A stretch of DNA of 64,000 nucleotides from an uncultured Cetobacterium sp. Its GTDB lineage: Bacteria > Fusobacteriota > Fusobacteriia > Fusobacteriales > Fusobacteriaceae. The position numbers and the translations under genes are program-made. Shown here in pieces: positions 18,161 through 27,486 of this stretch. The stretch lies in the NCBI GenBank assembly GCA_934085975.1, contig CAKOHT010000002.1, positions 62,001 through 126,000 on the forward strand. Reading direction: 5' to 3'. The notes under the pieces are model-generated. The model saw only the letters and a program-made list of their open reading frames with translations. It ran no database searches and was not told the origin of the DNA. Within the stretch, counting starts at the first letter, position 1. The number at the start of each line of letters is the position of its first letter.

Positions 18161-19471
18161 CTACATATCCTCTAATGATAAATCATTTTTCAATAAGTCT
18201 TCATATGTTTCTCTTTTGGAAACTAAACAACTTTTTCCAGACTTTACAAAAACTACAGCTGATTTTAAAGCTTTATTGTAGTTACTACTCATTGAATGTC
18301 CGTAAGCTCCTGTACAACTCACAAGTATCAAGTCTCCTTCACTACACTCACCTAACTTTGTATTTTTTATAATAACATCCCCTGACTCACAACATTTTCC
18401 AGCTATAGAAACAATCTCTTTTTTCTCATTATTCAATAATCTATTAGCTACGATACTTTCATATTTTGCATTGTAAAGAGCTGGTCTGATATTATCAGTC
18501 ATTCCACCATCTATAAAAATATACTTTTCTCCACCAAAAGTTTCTTTTTTTCCTCCGACTGTATAAAGAGTACTACCTGCTTGACCCACTATAGAACGTC
18601 CGGGTTCAATTGATATTTTTTCAATCTTTACCTTTTCCAATTCCAATGTTTTTTCCAAACAATCTATAATTTTTTGCATCAAATATTTTAAATCTACATC
18701 TGTATCCCCCTCTGTGTATCTAACACCAAAACCACCCCCAATATTTATTTCTGGTATTGTGATATTCAACTCTTTAGATACCTCTTTTGTAAATTTAACC
18801 ATGCTATCTATTCCTTCATAAAATGCTAATTCATCAAAAATTTGTGAACCGATATGGCAATGAAAACCTAAGAAATTAAGTTCCTCTTCTTCAACTATAA
18901 CTCGCACAATCTCAATTATATCCTTATCAAAAATGAACTCTCCAAATTTTGATGTGTGCTTAGCCGTTTTTATATACTCATGAGTGTGAGCATCTATTCC
19001 TATATTTAATCTTAGCATCACATCCATTTTTTTCCCAAATTTTCTACAAATTTTAGCTACTCTTTTAGCTTCAAATCTATTGTCTAAAATTATACTCCCT
19101 ATTCCTTTTTCAACACATATCTCTATCTCTTCTAAAGATTTATTATTTCCATGCATATGAACTTTTTTAGGATTAATTTTTTCTGATAAAATAGTATGTA
19201 ACTCTCCAGCTGAAACTGCATCTATATGTAATCCCATTCTATCCACAACTTGAACCATCGCTTTTGATAAATAAGCTTTTGATGCGTATACAACTGTCGT
19301 TTTAAATTTATCACTGATAAATCCATCCTTTAAAGCTTTAATTTTTCTTTCCATAAGTTCCAAATCATATATATATAGCGGTGTTCCATACTCATTTTGT
19401 AACTGTGTCACCAAAACCCCACCAATTTCTAAAACACCATCCACTTCTTTCATACTTCCTAAATACTTCAC
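18161..19471 (-). CDS. lysA: Diaminopimelate decarboxylase
   Basis: 436 residues from the GTG at 19471. PLP-dependent fold III enzyme that makes L-lysine from meso-diaminopimelate. Visible motifs: VVYASKAYLSKA (PLP lysine), FHCHIGSQIFD, INIGGGFGVRYTEGD, ISIEPGRSIVG and KCCESGDV (active-site Cys). The GTG is chosen because GGGAGG lies 6 bases before it. An ATG at 19519 falls upstream of the predicted transcription start (-10 at 19511-19516), so it cannot be used from that promoter. First gene of the cluster. Confidence 0.93.
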   Translation of the reverse strand: MKYLGSMKEVDGVLEIGGVLVTQLQNEYGTPLYIYDLELMERKIKALKDGFISDKFKTTVVYASKAYLSKAMVQVVDRMGLHIDAVSAGELHTILSEKINPKKVHMHGNNKSLEEIEICVEKGIGSIILDNRFEAKRVAKICRKFGKKMDVMLRLNIGIDAHTHEYIKTAKHTSKFGEFIFDKDIIEIVRVIVEEEELNFLGFHCHIGSQIFDELAFYEGIDSMVKFTKEVSKELNITIPEINIGGGFGVRYTEGDTDVDLKYLMQKIIDCLEKTLELEKVKIEKISIEPGRSIVGQAGSTLYTVGGKKETFGGEKYIFIDGGMTDNIRPALYNAKYESIVANRLLNNEKKEIVSIAGKCCESGDVIIKNTKLGECSEGDLILVSCTGAYGHSMSSNYNKALKSAVVFVKSGKSCLVSKRETYEDLLKNDLSLEDM

Positions 19472-19510
19472 AGCTGCCTCCCAATTTACTTTTAAAATTC
19501 TTATACTTAT

Positions 19511-19539
19511 TATATACATTATGTTTATTTTACTGTCAA
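19511..19539 (-). promoter_or_regulatory. lysA promoter
   Basis: TTGACA (19534-19539, minus strand), 17-base spacer, TATATA (19511-19516). It fits the downstream GTG start of lysA. Confidence 0.7.
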
Positions 19540-19572
19540 AAAAAATAAAAAATAATTTTTTATTGGTTTTTT

Positions 19573-19589
19573 AGGTTATAAAATAACCT
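19573..19589. repeat. Inverted repeat in the lysA/regulator intergenic region
   Basis: AGGTTAT-AAA-ATAACCT, a perfect 7-3-7 palindrome between the divergent lysA promoter and the sigma-54-activator-like gene. It could be the operator of that regulator; there is no T-run to make it a strong terminator. Confidence 0.4.
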
Positions 19590-19683
19590 TATTTTCACCA
19601 ATTCAAATTTTATTTTTTGTAAAATCAACTCTTGTTTTTTAGACAATCATAGGGTAATATCCATAGTCCGGGAGGCGATTAAT

Positions 19684-21729
19684 ATGAGTAAAAATATATC
19701 TGTCATAACAAATGCAAAAGATGTCACAAAATTTTATTCTCAAAAACTAAAAGAATTATTTGGTGACCTAATTAGTGTCAAAACTTTTAGCTTTGAAGAT
19801 GGTTCATATAAAAATATAGAAAATTCTGACCTCTATGTAATTACTACAAGTGCCTACGAACTTTTGAACGAAAAATTTTTGGAAAAAAATAATATTGTTG
19901 TTGTCGATTTAACTATTACAAAAGAAACTCTTTCTCTTTTAAAAAAATTTCCAAACGGAACCAAAGCAGCATTGATGAATGTAAATTTAAAGATGTGTAT
20001 AGAAACAATATCTGATTTTTATCATCTAGGCATAAATAACATTGAATTTTACCCAATTCACCCAAATTCGCAATCTATCCCTAATGTTCCTCTAGTTATA
20101 ACCCCTGGAGAGATTGATGATATTCCAAAGTCTTTAAAGAAGAAAAAAATTATTGATATTGGTCACAGATTTTTTGATGGAAATACTATTATTGAAATAG
20201 CTTTAAAATTAGGTTATGAACATCTTTTATATTCTAAAAAAATCAACGAATATCTGGATAGAATAGCTTCAAACGACTATAGTTTAATTAAAATTTTAAA
20301 AAAAGCTACAACCTCTGAAAGTCAGTTGGATATTCTTTTAAAAACTATAAATATCGGAATAATTGGAGTTGATAGAGATAATGTAATTTGTTCGTGCAAT
20401 AGGGATGCTGAAAGTATCATTCAAATATCCAAGGATAATCTAATTGGTTACAGCTACTTAGAACAACTTTCTATTATTCCTTTCAATGAAGTGAAAAAAA
20501 ATAAAGTTGAAATAAAATCTAAACTTGTAGAGATAAATGGAGATTTTATTAAACTCAATGTGACACCCATTATTAGGAATGATAACTATATCGGTGCTTT
20601 TGCTTTCATACAACACTTTCAAGAGGAAGAACTACGTCATCATGAGTTTAGAAAACAACTATTGAATAAAGGACACCGAGCTCGCTATAACTTCAGCGAT
20701 ATTCTAGGAGAGGATAGCTGTATTTTAAGAGTGAAGGAGATTGCTAAAAAAATGGCAAGGACAGAATCTTCTATTCTAATCACTGGAGAAACTGGAACTG
20801 GAAAAGAGCTATTCGCTCACTCTATACATAACTACTCCAAACGAAAAAATTTTCCATTTGTTATTATAAATTGTGGTATCATTCCATATAATTACTTAGA
20901 AAAAGAGTTATTTGGATATGAGGATGAAGTTGGAAATAGAAAAATAGGACTCTTAGAGTGTGCTCATATGGGAACTATCTTTCTCGATAAAGTGGAAGAG
21001 ATGACTCCTGCTCTTCAAATTAGACTTTTAAGAGTCCTACAAGAAAAAACAATAACCAGAGTAGCTGGTGATAAAGTTATCGATATTGATGTTCGAATTA
21101 TTGCGGCAAGTAACGAAAATCTTAAGGATTTAGTTCAAAAAGGTCGCTTTAGAAAAGATCTCTACTATCGTTTAAATACACTTCCTATTTTTATTCCGCC
21201 ACTGAGAGAGCGAAAACAAGATATTGAAATTTTCATAAAAAAATTCCAAAAAGAATTTCATGGAGACTTTACTTTCAATGAAAAGGTGAAACGTGTTTTT
21301 GAATCACATAGGTGGGATGGTAATATCCGAGAACTTCGAAACTATATTGAATTTTTGACATACACAGATAAAAAGGAGATTGTTTTTTCTGATTTGCCCA
21401 GTGAACTGATAGAAATTTATCAAAGTAGTTTAAATGCTAACAATGAAAATTTTGAACAGTATAATAATTTACTTCTAGAGGTTGCTCAAAAGAAATACGA
21501 CGAATATATTTTTGTCCTAACTACAATCTCTAAAAATAATTTAGCCAAAATCTCTTCCGGTAGAAATACTCTCTATGTGGAAGCTACAAAGGAGAATATT
21601 TCACTCAGCGAAAATGATATTAGGAAAATTTTACTAAATTTAGAAAATCTTGGTTTTATTGAAAATAAAAAAGGACGAAAAGGAGCTACCTTATCTGAGA
21701 TTGGATTAAAGTTTTTAGAAAAAAATTGA
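19684..21729 (+). CDS. Degenerate sigma-54 activator-like AAA+ regulator with C-terminal winged helix
   Basis: 681 residues. An N-terminal PrpR-like sensory region (about 1-200), a PAS-type region (about 220-320) and an AAA+ domain (about 335-570). Walker A is intact (GETGTGKELFAHSIH) and the sensor/arginine regions are present (GRFRKDLYYRLN, PPLRERKQDI). The GAFTGA loop that contacts sigma-54 is missing (LFGYEDEVGNRKIGLLE), and the Walker B Glu is replaced by Lys (FLDKVEEM). Instead of a Fis-type HTH, the end (about 590-681) looks like a winged helix (LENLGFIENKKGRKGATL). It is therefore probably a sigma-54-independent regulator. GGGAGG precedes the ATG. Confidence 0.85.
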   Translation: MSKNISVITNAKDVTKFYSQKLKELFGDLISVKTFSFEDGSYKNIENSDLYVITTSAYELLNEKFLEKNNIVVVDLTITKETLSLLKKFPNGTKAALMNVNLKMCIETISDFYHLGINNIEFYPIHPNSQSIPNVPLVITPGEIDDIPKSLKKKKIIDIGHRFFDGNTIIEIALKLGYEHLLYSKKINEYLDRIASNDYSLIKILKKATTSESQLDILLKTINIGIIGVDRDNVICSCNRDAESIIQISKDNLIGYSYLEQLSIIPFNEVKKNKVEIKSKLVEINGDFIKLNVTPIIRNDNYIGAFAFIQHFQEEELRHHEFRKQLLNKGHRARYNFSDILGEDSCILRVKEIAKKMARTESSILITGETGTGKELFAHSIHNYSKRKNFPFVIINCGIIPYNYLEKELFGYEDEVGNRKIGLLECAHMGTIFLDKVEEMTPALQIRLLRVLQEKTITRVAGDKVIDIDVRIIAASNENLKDLVQKGRFRKDLYYRLNTLPIFIPPLRERKQDIEIFIKKFQKEFHGDFTFNEKVKRVFESHRWDGNIRELRNYIEFLTYTDKKEIVFSDLPSELIEIYQSSLNANNENFEQYNNLLLEVAQKKYDEYIFVLTTISKNNLAKISSGRNTLYVEATKENISLSENDIRKILLNLENLGFIENKKGRKGATLSEIGLKFLEKN

Positions 21730-21730
21730 A

Positions 21731-21772
21731 ATACTCCCTATTGTATATTTTTACAATAGGGAGTGTTTTTTC
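21731..21772. terminator. Terminator between converging regulator genes
   Basis: ACTCCCTATTGTA (21733-21745) and TACAATAGGGAGT (21752-21764) form a 13-bp stem followed by GTTTTTTTC on the plus strand; the minus strand has a weaker T-run. It can serve both the activator-like gene and the GntR gene. Confidence 0.9.
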
Positions 21773-21776
21773 AACT

Positions 21777-22472
21777 TTATTTGTTACAAAAGTATTCTGG
21801 GTATTTTGTTTCATATCTTTTAATTACATCTTTATAATTCAAAAGATGTTTTTCAACTAAAGTATCAATTCCACTTTTATCTTTATTCTTTATCAACTCC
21901 ACAATCTTTATATGTTGATTCAATGTGGCTTCAATATTTGTTTTTTCCAAAGCATCTAAAAGCCTTAATCTATCATAATGAGTTGATAATCTTTTTATAG
22001 CCTTCCAACTATTCTTTTTATTATAATATTCGAACAAAATATAGTGAAACTCATTGTCTAAAGTGAAAAATTCATGTAAATCTCCATTAAAATTTAAAAT
22101 TATCTTTTGATATTCAATATTTTTTTCTAGTTCTTTTACCAGTTCATCTATGTTTTTATCTGAACACGCCATCTTCAAAATTCTTTCCTCACACGTCTCT
22201 CTAACGAATATAGCTTCCTCAACTAAATTAAGATTTATTTTGGATACAAACGAGCCTTTCTGTGGAAAAACTTCCAGTAGTTTTTCTTCAATCAATTGCA
22301 CAATAGCTTCTCTCAGTGGAGTTCTACTCACATTTAATATCTTACTTAGTTCTATCTCTCCAATCGATTCCCCAGGCTTCAAATTTAAACTCATAATATT
22401 CTCTCTCAAAACTCTATATATGTACTGTCTAGTATTCTCCTTAGAATTTTTCATTACCCCTTGTAATCTCAT
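21777..22472 (-). CDS. GntR family regulator, FadR subfamily (FCD domain)
   Basis: 231 residues from ATG 22472, chosen because TAGGAG lies just upstream. The N-terminal winged helix (residues about 15-75) has LKPGESIGEIELSKILNVSRTPLREAIVQL; the C-terminal all-helical FCD domain (about 85-220) has the ligand/metal His positions in NEFHYIL and NQHIKI. Such proteins sense small organic or sugar acids. No metabolic gene is adjacent on the same strand, so the target is unclear apart from its own promoter. Confidence 0.9.
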   Translation of the reverse strand: MRLQGVMKNSKENTRQYIYRVLRENIMSLNLKPGESIGEIELSKILNVSRTPLREAIVQLIEEKLLEVFPQKGSFVSKINLNLVEEAIFVRETCEERILKMACSDKNIDELVKELEKNIEYQKIILNFNGDLHEFFTLDNEFHYILFEYYNKKNSWKAIKRLSTHYDRLRLLDALEKTNIEATLNQHIKIVELIKNKDKSGIDTLVEKHLLNYKDVIKRYETKYPEYFCNK

Positions 22473-22501
22473 CCTTTTCTCTCCTATCACTGTTTTTATA
22501 T

Positions 22502-22542
22502 ATTATAGCAGTATTTTTATGAGTTGTATACTAGTCATACTA
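22502..22542 (-). promoter_or_regulatory. Promoter and palindromic operator of the FadR-type gene
   Basis: A TATAAT -10 (22502-22507, minus strand) has a weak -35 (TATACA, 22525-22530) 17 bases away. The -35 lies within the near-palindrome AGTATGACTAGTATACAA (within 22522-22542), which has the form of a GntR/FCD operator. Autoregulation is the likely meaning. Confidence 0.5.
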
Positions 22543-22560
22543 TTTTAATTAATTCAATCT

Positions 22561-25500
22561 TTAAAATAATTTTAAAAGCTCATCTCTATTCATTTTTAAA
22601 AGCTCCTGTTTCTCGCCATCCAAAACTTCACTGATTATTTTAGATTTTTCCCCTTTTATCAGATTAATCTTTTCCTCAATAGTTCCTTTCGTTATAAGTC
22701 TAAATACATTTACAACACTCTTTTGTCCCATTCTATAAGCCCTATCCGTAGCTTGATTCTCTATGGATGGATTCCACCATGGATCAAAATGTATAACCGT
22801 ATCCGCTCCTGTTAAATTTAATCCGCTTCCACCAGCCTTAAGAGATATTATAAATATATCACCCTCTCCGCTGTTAAATCTCTCAACCAAATGCAAACGC
22901 TCCTTCACCTTTGTTTTTCCATCCAAGTATAAGATAGTAAACTCGTCTTTTAAATGACTTTTTATTATAGTCAACATCTCGGTAAATTGAGAAAAAAGTA
23001 GAACTCTATGTCCCCCACTCTTAGCCTCTTGAAGAAGTTCTAAAAGTACATCTAGTTTCGCACTCTCTCCTTTGTAATCTTCAATAAATAACTTTGGATG
23101 ATTACATAGTTGACGAAGTCTTGTTATATAGGACAATATCCTTATTACATCACTTCCATTTGACTCTACCTCTCTTTTATACTTCTCCAAATATCCTACA
23201 TATAACTTTCTTTGCTTCTCCCCCAATTCAACAATAACATCTTGCTCAATTTTATCTGGAAGCTCCTTCAATACCTCACCCTTTGTACGCCTCAAAATAA
23301 ATGGTCCCACAATACTTTTTAAATTTTTTAAATTATCTAAATATCTCTTTTTAAATGTCGTATGTTTTCCAAGATACCCTGGAAAGGAAAAATCAAATAT
23401 ACTCCAAAGTTCAAGTATATTATTTTCAATAGGTGTTCCTGTGAGAGCTATCTTAGTTTCACCTTTTATATCTTTTATAGCATTGGATGTCTTTCCTAAA
23501 ATATTCTTTATATTTTGAGCTTCATCTATAACTACATTAGCAAATCCTTTTTCAAATACAACCTCTTCATATAATTTTAAATCATTTTTCAACACTCCAT
23601 AAGTCGTTATTAAAATCTCTCTCTTCCCAAGTGTTTTGATGATTTTCTCTCTTTCAATTTTACTTCCTACGCACATCTTAACCACTACATTTGGTGCAAA
23701 TTTTTCAAATTCACTCTTCCAATTATACACCAGTGACTTTGGAGCTATAACTATACTTGGTAAATCTCTTCTTTCCAGTGCTAAATATACTATAGTTTGA
23801 AGGGTTTTTCCAAGTCCCATATCATCCGCCAAAATTCCACCAAGTCCAAGTTTTTGAAGAGTCTTCAGCCACTGAACCCCATACAACTGATACTCTCTTA
23901 ATATAGGAAAACTTTTTTTTATAAACTCTCTCTCCTCTTTGCTTACAATAGAGTTAAGGTTTCTATCCATCTCCTTAAAATTCTCATCAAAAACTATATT
24001 TTTTATTTTTTTTAATGTTGAAGCTAAAAAATAGCTGTAGTTTCTAGCTCTAGATATCACTCCCATCTCTATCTCTTTTTTACTAGCTTCTGAGATATCT
24101 AAAAGACTATTCAACTCATTCAATTCTGAACTGGCCTCTATATCAATAATTCCACCATTTTTTAAAAGATAATATTTTTTTCTCTCACGAACTGCCATTA
24201 AAAATCTAAGTACTTCATCCTTATCTATTCCATCTATATCAAAACTAATTTCTAAGATGTCACTGACTTTTGTTTCTACTCGATAACTTACAGCTGAATA
24301 CCTCTTCTTTTTAAATTCCTCAGAATAATATATTTCATAGTGCTTTTCCAGTTCAGGTATCCCTTCTATCACAAATTTGTATATAATTTCTATATCTGTA
24401 ATATGATAAGCTCCATTCTCAAAATTATTATGATAATTTTTCAGTATATCTCTATATAGTGAATACCCTTCTAAAGTTTCTGTTAAAATTATATTCTTAT
24501 CCAAGTCATCTTCAGCTATGCCATCATAAAATCTCTTACTATAAACTTTAAGACCGTATGTGTTATATGAGTCTATATAAATTTTGTCCTGTATCTCTTG
24601 GGGAGTATACACTCTTTTTCGTATACTTTCTGACATCTCCAACTTTGCCATCTTTTGAATAGAATTCATTACAACTGGAAGATTCGTATCACTAATCTTC
24701 ATCTCTTTATTCCTACTTGTCTTTTGAGATATTTTTTTAAATAGCTCCATATCTTCGCTGGATATCCTATAAAATATAGGTTCTCCATTGATATTACTGC
24801 TATCTAAAAGTGTTCGCTCTCCCCTTTGAATAAAGTTAGCACTATTTTCAAAGCTCAATTTGACTCCACCTTCTGTTGTATCCAACTTTATGCGTAAAAG
24901 ATTATTCAAGGTTGTCTCTTTTAAAATAACTTTTCTTCCACTACTCAAAATATCTATAAACCTATCAAAACTTCTTTTATTTCCCAAAATTGCAGTTAAA
25001 CTCACATCCCCATAGTAACTCCGCTTAAACATTTCCTCATACTCTTTTACAAAATCTAAAAATGCCTTCTCCCACCCTTGAAAGTAGTCAGTTGCTGGAT
25101 TGTATGTATATGCCTTTCCAAAAGAAAAAGTTGTTTTTTCATAAGCTGATATAAATTTAGAAAATTTATTCATAAGTTTATATTTTTTATTATTTGCCAC
25201 AACTTCCATGTCAAAAGTTAGATTTAGATATCCTATTATTTTTTCGATTCTAGGAGTTATATTTAAAAAAATTAGATTCTTTTTTTCTGATATTGGATTT
25301 TTCAAAAAATCTAATTGAGCATCCAATAGACTTTTTCTAGTGTCCAATGGTTTTAAAACTAGATAATAAGCAGCTATAGCCATAGCTACAATATGCTTAC
25401 ACGTTTTTACATTTTCTTGGTAATATGCACAATCGCAATGACCAGTTATAAATTCATGCTCGTTAAACACAACTTCTGTCTGATATTCACAATATCCATT

Positions 25501-25662
25501 TCCCTTTACATTTCCAGTAAGAGATAGGGTTCCAGCTTCTAACTCTTCATTTTCCATTTCATAAATTTTCATGTTCAATAATCTCTTACTTATGTAGCAA
25601 TCTTTTCCACGATTATATATGCTCCAACCGACTTCTTGCTCTAATTTTTTCAAAAAATCCAA
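22561..25662 (-). CDS. SNF2-family helicase with SWIM zinc finger
   Basis: 1033 residues. An N-terminal SWIM zinc finger (about 70-115, CDCAYYQENVKTCKH, pattern CxC...CxH), a middle SNF2-associated region, then SNF2 ATPase lobes: ADDMGLGKTLQT (Walker A), VVIDEAQNIKN (DEAQ box), ALTGTPIENN (motif III) and, in lobe 2, FSQFTEMLTII and QATDRAYRMGQ (motif VI). Predicted DNA translocase; bacterial members of this type lack an assigned cellular role. No restriction or methylase gene is next to it. ATG start with GGAGGG leader. Confidence 0.93.
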   Translation of the reverse strand: MDFLKKLEQEVGWSIYNRGKDCYISKRLLNMKIYEMENEELEAGTLSLTGNVKGNGYCEYQTEVVFNEHEFITGHCDCAYYQENVKTCKHIVAMAIAAYYLVLKPLDTRKSLLDAQLDFLKNPISEKKNLIFLNITPRIEKIIGYLNLTFDMEVVANNKKYKLMNKFSKFISAYEKTTFSFGKAYTYNPATDYFQGWEKAFLDFVKEYEEMFKRSYYGDVSLTAILGNKRSFDRFIDILSSGRKVILKETTLNNLLRIKLDTTEGGVKLSFENSANFIQRGERTLLDSSNINGEPIFYRISSEDMELFKKISQKTSRNKEMKISDTNLPVVMNSIQKMAKLEMSESIRKRVYTPQEIQDKIYIDSYNTYGLKVYSKRFYDGIAEDDLDKNIILTETLEGYSLYRDILKNYHNNFENGAYHITDIEIIYKFVIEGIPELEKHYEIYYSEEFKKKRYSAVSYRVETKVSDILEISFDIDGIDKDEVLRFLMAVRERKKYYLLKNGGIIDIEASSELNELNSLLDISEASKKEIEMGVISRARNYSYFLASTLKKIKNIVFDENFKEMDRNLNSIVSKEEREFIKKSFPILREYQLYGVQWLKTLQKLGLGGILADDMGLGKTLQTIVYLALERRDLPSIVIAPKSLVYNWKSEFEKFAPNVVVKMCVGSKIEREKIIKTLGKREILITTYGVLKNDLKLYEEVVFEKGFANVVIDEAQNIKNILGKTSNAIKDIKGETKIALTGTPIENNILELWSIFDFSFPGYLGKHTTFKKRYLDNLKNLKSIVGPFILRRTKGEVLKELPDKIEQDVIVELGEKQRKLYVGYLEKYKREVESNGSDVIRILSYITRLRQLCNHPKLFIEDYKGESAKLDVLLELLQEAKSGGHRVLLFSQFTEMLTIIKSHLKDEFTILYLDGKTKVKERLHLVERFNSGEGDIFIISLKAGGSGLNLTGADTVIHFDPWWNPSIENQATDRAYRMGQKSVVNVFRLITKGTIEEKINLIKGEKSKIISEVLDGEKQELLKMNRDELLKLF

Positions 25663-25696
25663 ATATTATCCCTCCAATCTCCATATTTTTTTGCTC

Positions 25697-25891
25697 TTAG
25701 AAATAGTTAAGCATTGACATATTTAAAGTTTTTCCAAATCTTCTTGGTCTTGGTAATAGAGTTACTTTAGATCTTTTACTCAACAGCTCATCTATTAATA
25801 GCGACTTATCTGCAAAATAACAATTGCTTTCTATTATCTCTTTAAAATCATCTATTCCCACAGGCAACTTTTTCCTAACCATTTCTCTCAC
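25697..25891 (-). pseudogene. N-terminal fragment of an AAA-ATPase-like/PD-(D/E)XK family gene
   Basis: Only 64 residues remain. They match the start of the widespread AAA-ATPase-like (PF09820 type) proteins: KLPVGIDDFKEIIE, DKSLLIDELL and the Walker A-like LLPRPRRFGKTLNMSML, then a stop after NYF. Full proteins are about 500 residues or more, so the ATPase and nuclease parts are missing. The few bases to the SNF2 gene contain no more of it. A deletion remnant seems most likely. Confidence 0.75.
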
Positions 25892-25909
25892 CTCTCATTT
25901 TACTATATT

Positions 25910-25960
25910 ATACCACAAAAAAAGCTAGAGTATAGTTATACTCTAGCAAAATACATACCT
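25910..25960 (-). terminator. Possible terminator after gntP
   Basis: Minus-strand reading gives TGCTAGAGTATAAC...CTATACTCTAGCTTTTTTTG: a 10-base stem (GCTAGAGTAT with ATACTCTAGC) and a T7 run, between the gntP stop and the AAA-ATPase fragment. Confidence 0.8.
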
Positions 25961-27465
25961 TATAAAAAGAAACTCATTAATAAAGAGAATCCAAATCCGC
26001 AAATGGCTATTATAGTTTCCATCACAGTCCAAGATGCAAATGTTTGCTTTACATCAAGTCCAAAATATTTTCCTACCAACCAGAATCCACTATCATTAAC
26101 GTGTGATAATATTGTTGCTCCTGACGCTATAGATATTACAACTAACGCTCTTCCCGGTGCTGATATATCCACAAGCTCCATAACCGGTGCTGCAATTCCA
26201 GCAGCTGTTATCATTGCTACTGTTGCAGAACCTTGAGTCACTCTAACAACATAAGCTATCAAAAATGCTAACACCAATACCGGCATACTTGAGCTTGCCA
26301 TCTGCTCAGCTAAAAGTCTTCCTATTCCTGAGTCCACTAATATCTGCTTAAAAACTCCTCCAGCTCCAGTCACCAATATAATTAACCCAATTGGTCCAAA
26401 AGCTTTATTACTTAAATTAAGTATCATGTCTTTTGAGAATCCCTCTTTAGTTCCCAAGAAATGGAAAGCTATTAATACTGAAACTGTTAAAGCTATAAAC
26501 GGATTTCCAATAAATGCTAATGAATCAGATACTGGTCCATTGTTTATAATCCCACTTTTTACAAGAGTTGTAGAAACTGTATTGATCAATATAAGCACCA
26601 TTGGAACCGCAAGCACTGATAAAACCTTTCCAAATGATGGCAACTCTTTTTCCTCTTCATTCATAGCGTCTTGAATAAATTGATTTGCATCTATATAGAT
26701 TTTTTTGCCTATAAATGTTCCAAATACTGGTCCTGCTAGAATTGCTGTTGGCAATCCTATCACTGCTCCTAGAACTATTACCCAACCTAAATCCGCCCCT
26801 AAGATACTTGCAACCGCAACTGGTCCGGGTGTTGGCGGGATAAAAGTATGTGTCACAGCTAGTCCTGCAAGCAATGGTATCCCAAAGTGTAAAACTGATT
26901 TTTTACACTCCTTTGCCAATGTATAAACTAAAGGTATTAATATAATAAATCCTACATCAAAGAATACTGGAATAGCTACTAAAAATCCTGTAGCCATAAG
27001 TGCCCATGATGCATTCTCTTTCCCGAACTTTTTAAGAAGAGTCTTTGATAATGCTTGGGCACCTCCAGAAGCTTCCAACATCTCACCATAAACCGCCCCA
27101 AGTCCAACTACTGTAGCAACAAATCCAAGGGTTCCTCCCATACCATTTTGAATACTAGATATAATCTTTTCAAATGGCATTCCAGTTCCAATTCCCATTA
27201 GTGCACTACCTATCATAAGTGCTATAAATGCTTGAATTTTAAAAACTAAAACCAATGTAAGTAAAATTACAACTCCAGTTACTGCAACTAATGTTAATGA
27301 CTCAATTGGCATAGATACATTGTCTACATTGAAATAACTCGAATAAGTCATATAATTTTTTATAAGATAAGCTATTCCTAATAAAACTACTCCTAATCCT
27401 ACATAATCGCTTATCTCTCTACTTTTTGACACTTTCATAGAACCCTGTTTTTTTACAGCCTCCAT
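25960..27465 (-). CDS. gntP: GntP family gluconate/sugar-acid permease
   Basis: 501 residues with about 12-14 hydrophobic segments. GntP family motifs: GLGAVYGEMLEASGGAQALSKTLL, FDVGFIILIPLVY, THTFIPPTPGPVAVASILGADLGW and SHVNDSGFWLVGKYFGL near the end. The family are H+-coupled symporters of gluconate and other sugar acids in the inner membrane. It lies 21 bases after the dehydratase gene, an operon. ATG with GGAGGG. The precise substrate cannot be read from sequence. Confidence 0.9.
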   Translation of the reverse strand: MEAVKKQGSMKVSKSREISDYVGLGVVLLGIAYLIKNYMTYSSYFNVDNVSMPIESLTLVAVTGVVILLTLVLVFKIQAFIALMIGSALMGIGTGMPFEKIISSIQNGMGGTLGFVATVVGLGAVYGEMLEASGGAQALSKTLLKKFGKENASWALMATGFLVAIPVFFDVGFIILIPLVYTLAKECKKSVLHFGIPLLAGLAVTHTFIPPTPGPVAVASILGADLGWVIVLGAVIGLPTAILAGPVFGTFIGKKIYIDANQFIQDAMNEEEKELPSFGKVLSVLAVPMVLILINTVSTTLVKSGIINNGPVSDSLAFIGNPFIALTVSVLIAFHFLGTKEGFSKDMILNLSNKAFGPIGLIILVTGAGGVFKQILVDSGIGRLLAEQMASSSMPVLVLAFLIAYVVRVTQGSATVAMITAAGIAAPVMELVDISAPGRALVVISIASGATILSHVNDSGFWLVGKYFGLDVKQTFASWTVMETIIAICGFGFSLLMSFFL

Positions 27466-27486
27466 ATTTACCCTCCATATTCTTTA

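Noticed and set aside
18161..19519. lysA starting at ATG 19519
   Set aside because: This ATG lies upstream of the likely transcription start; GTG 19471 has GGGAGG and the family N-terminus.
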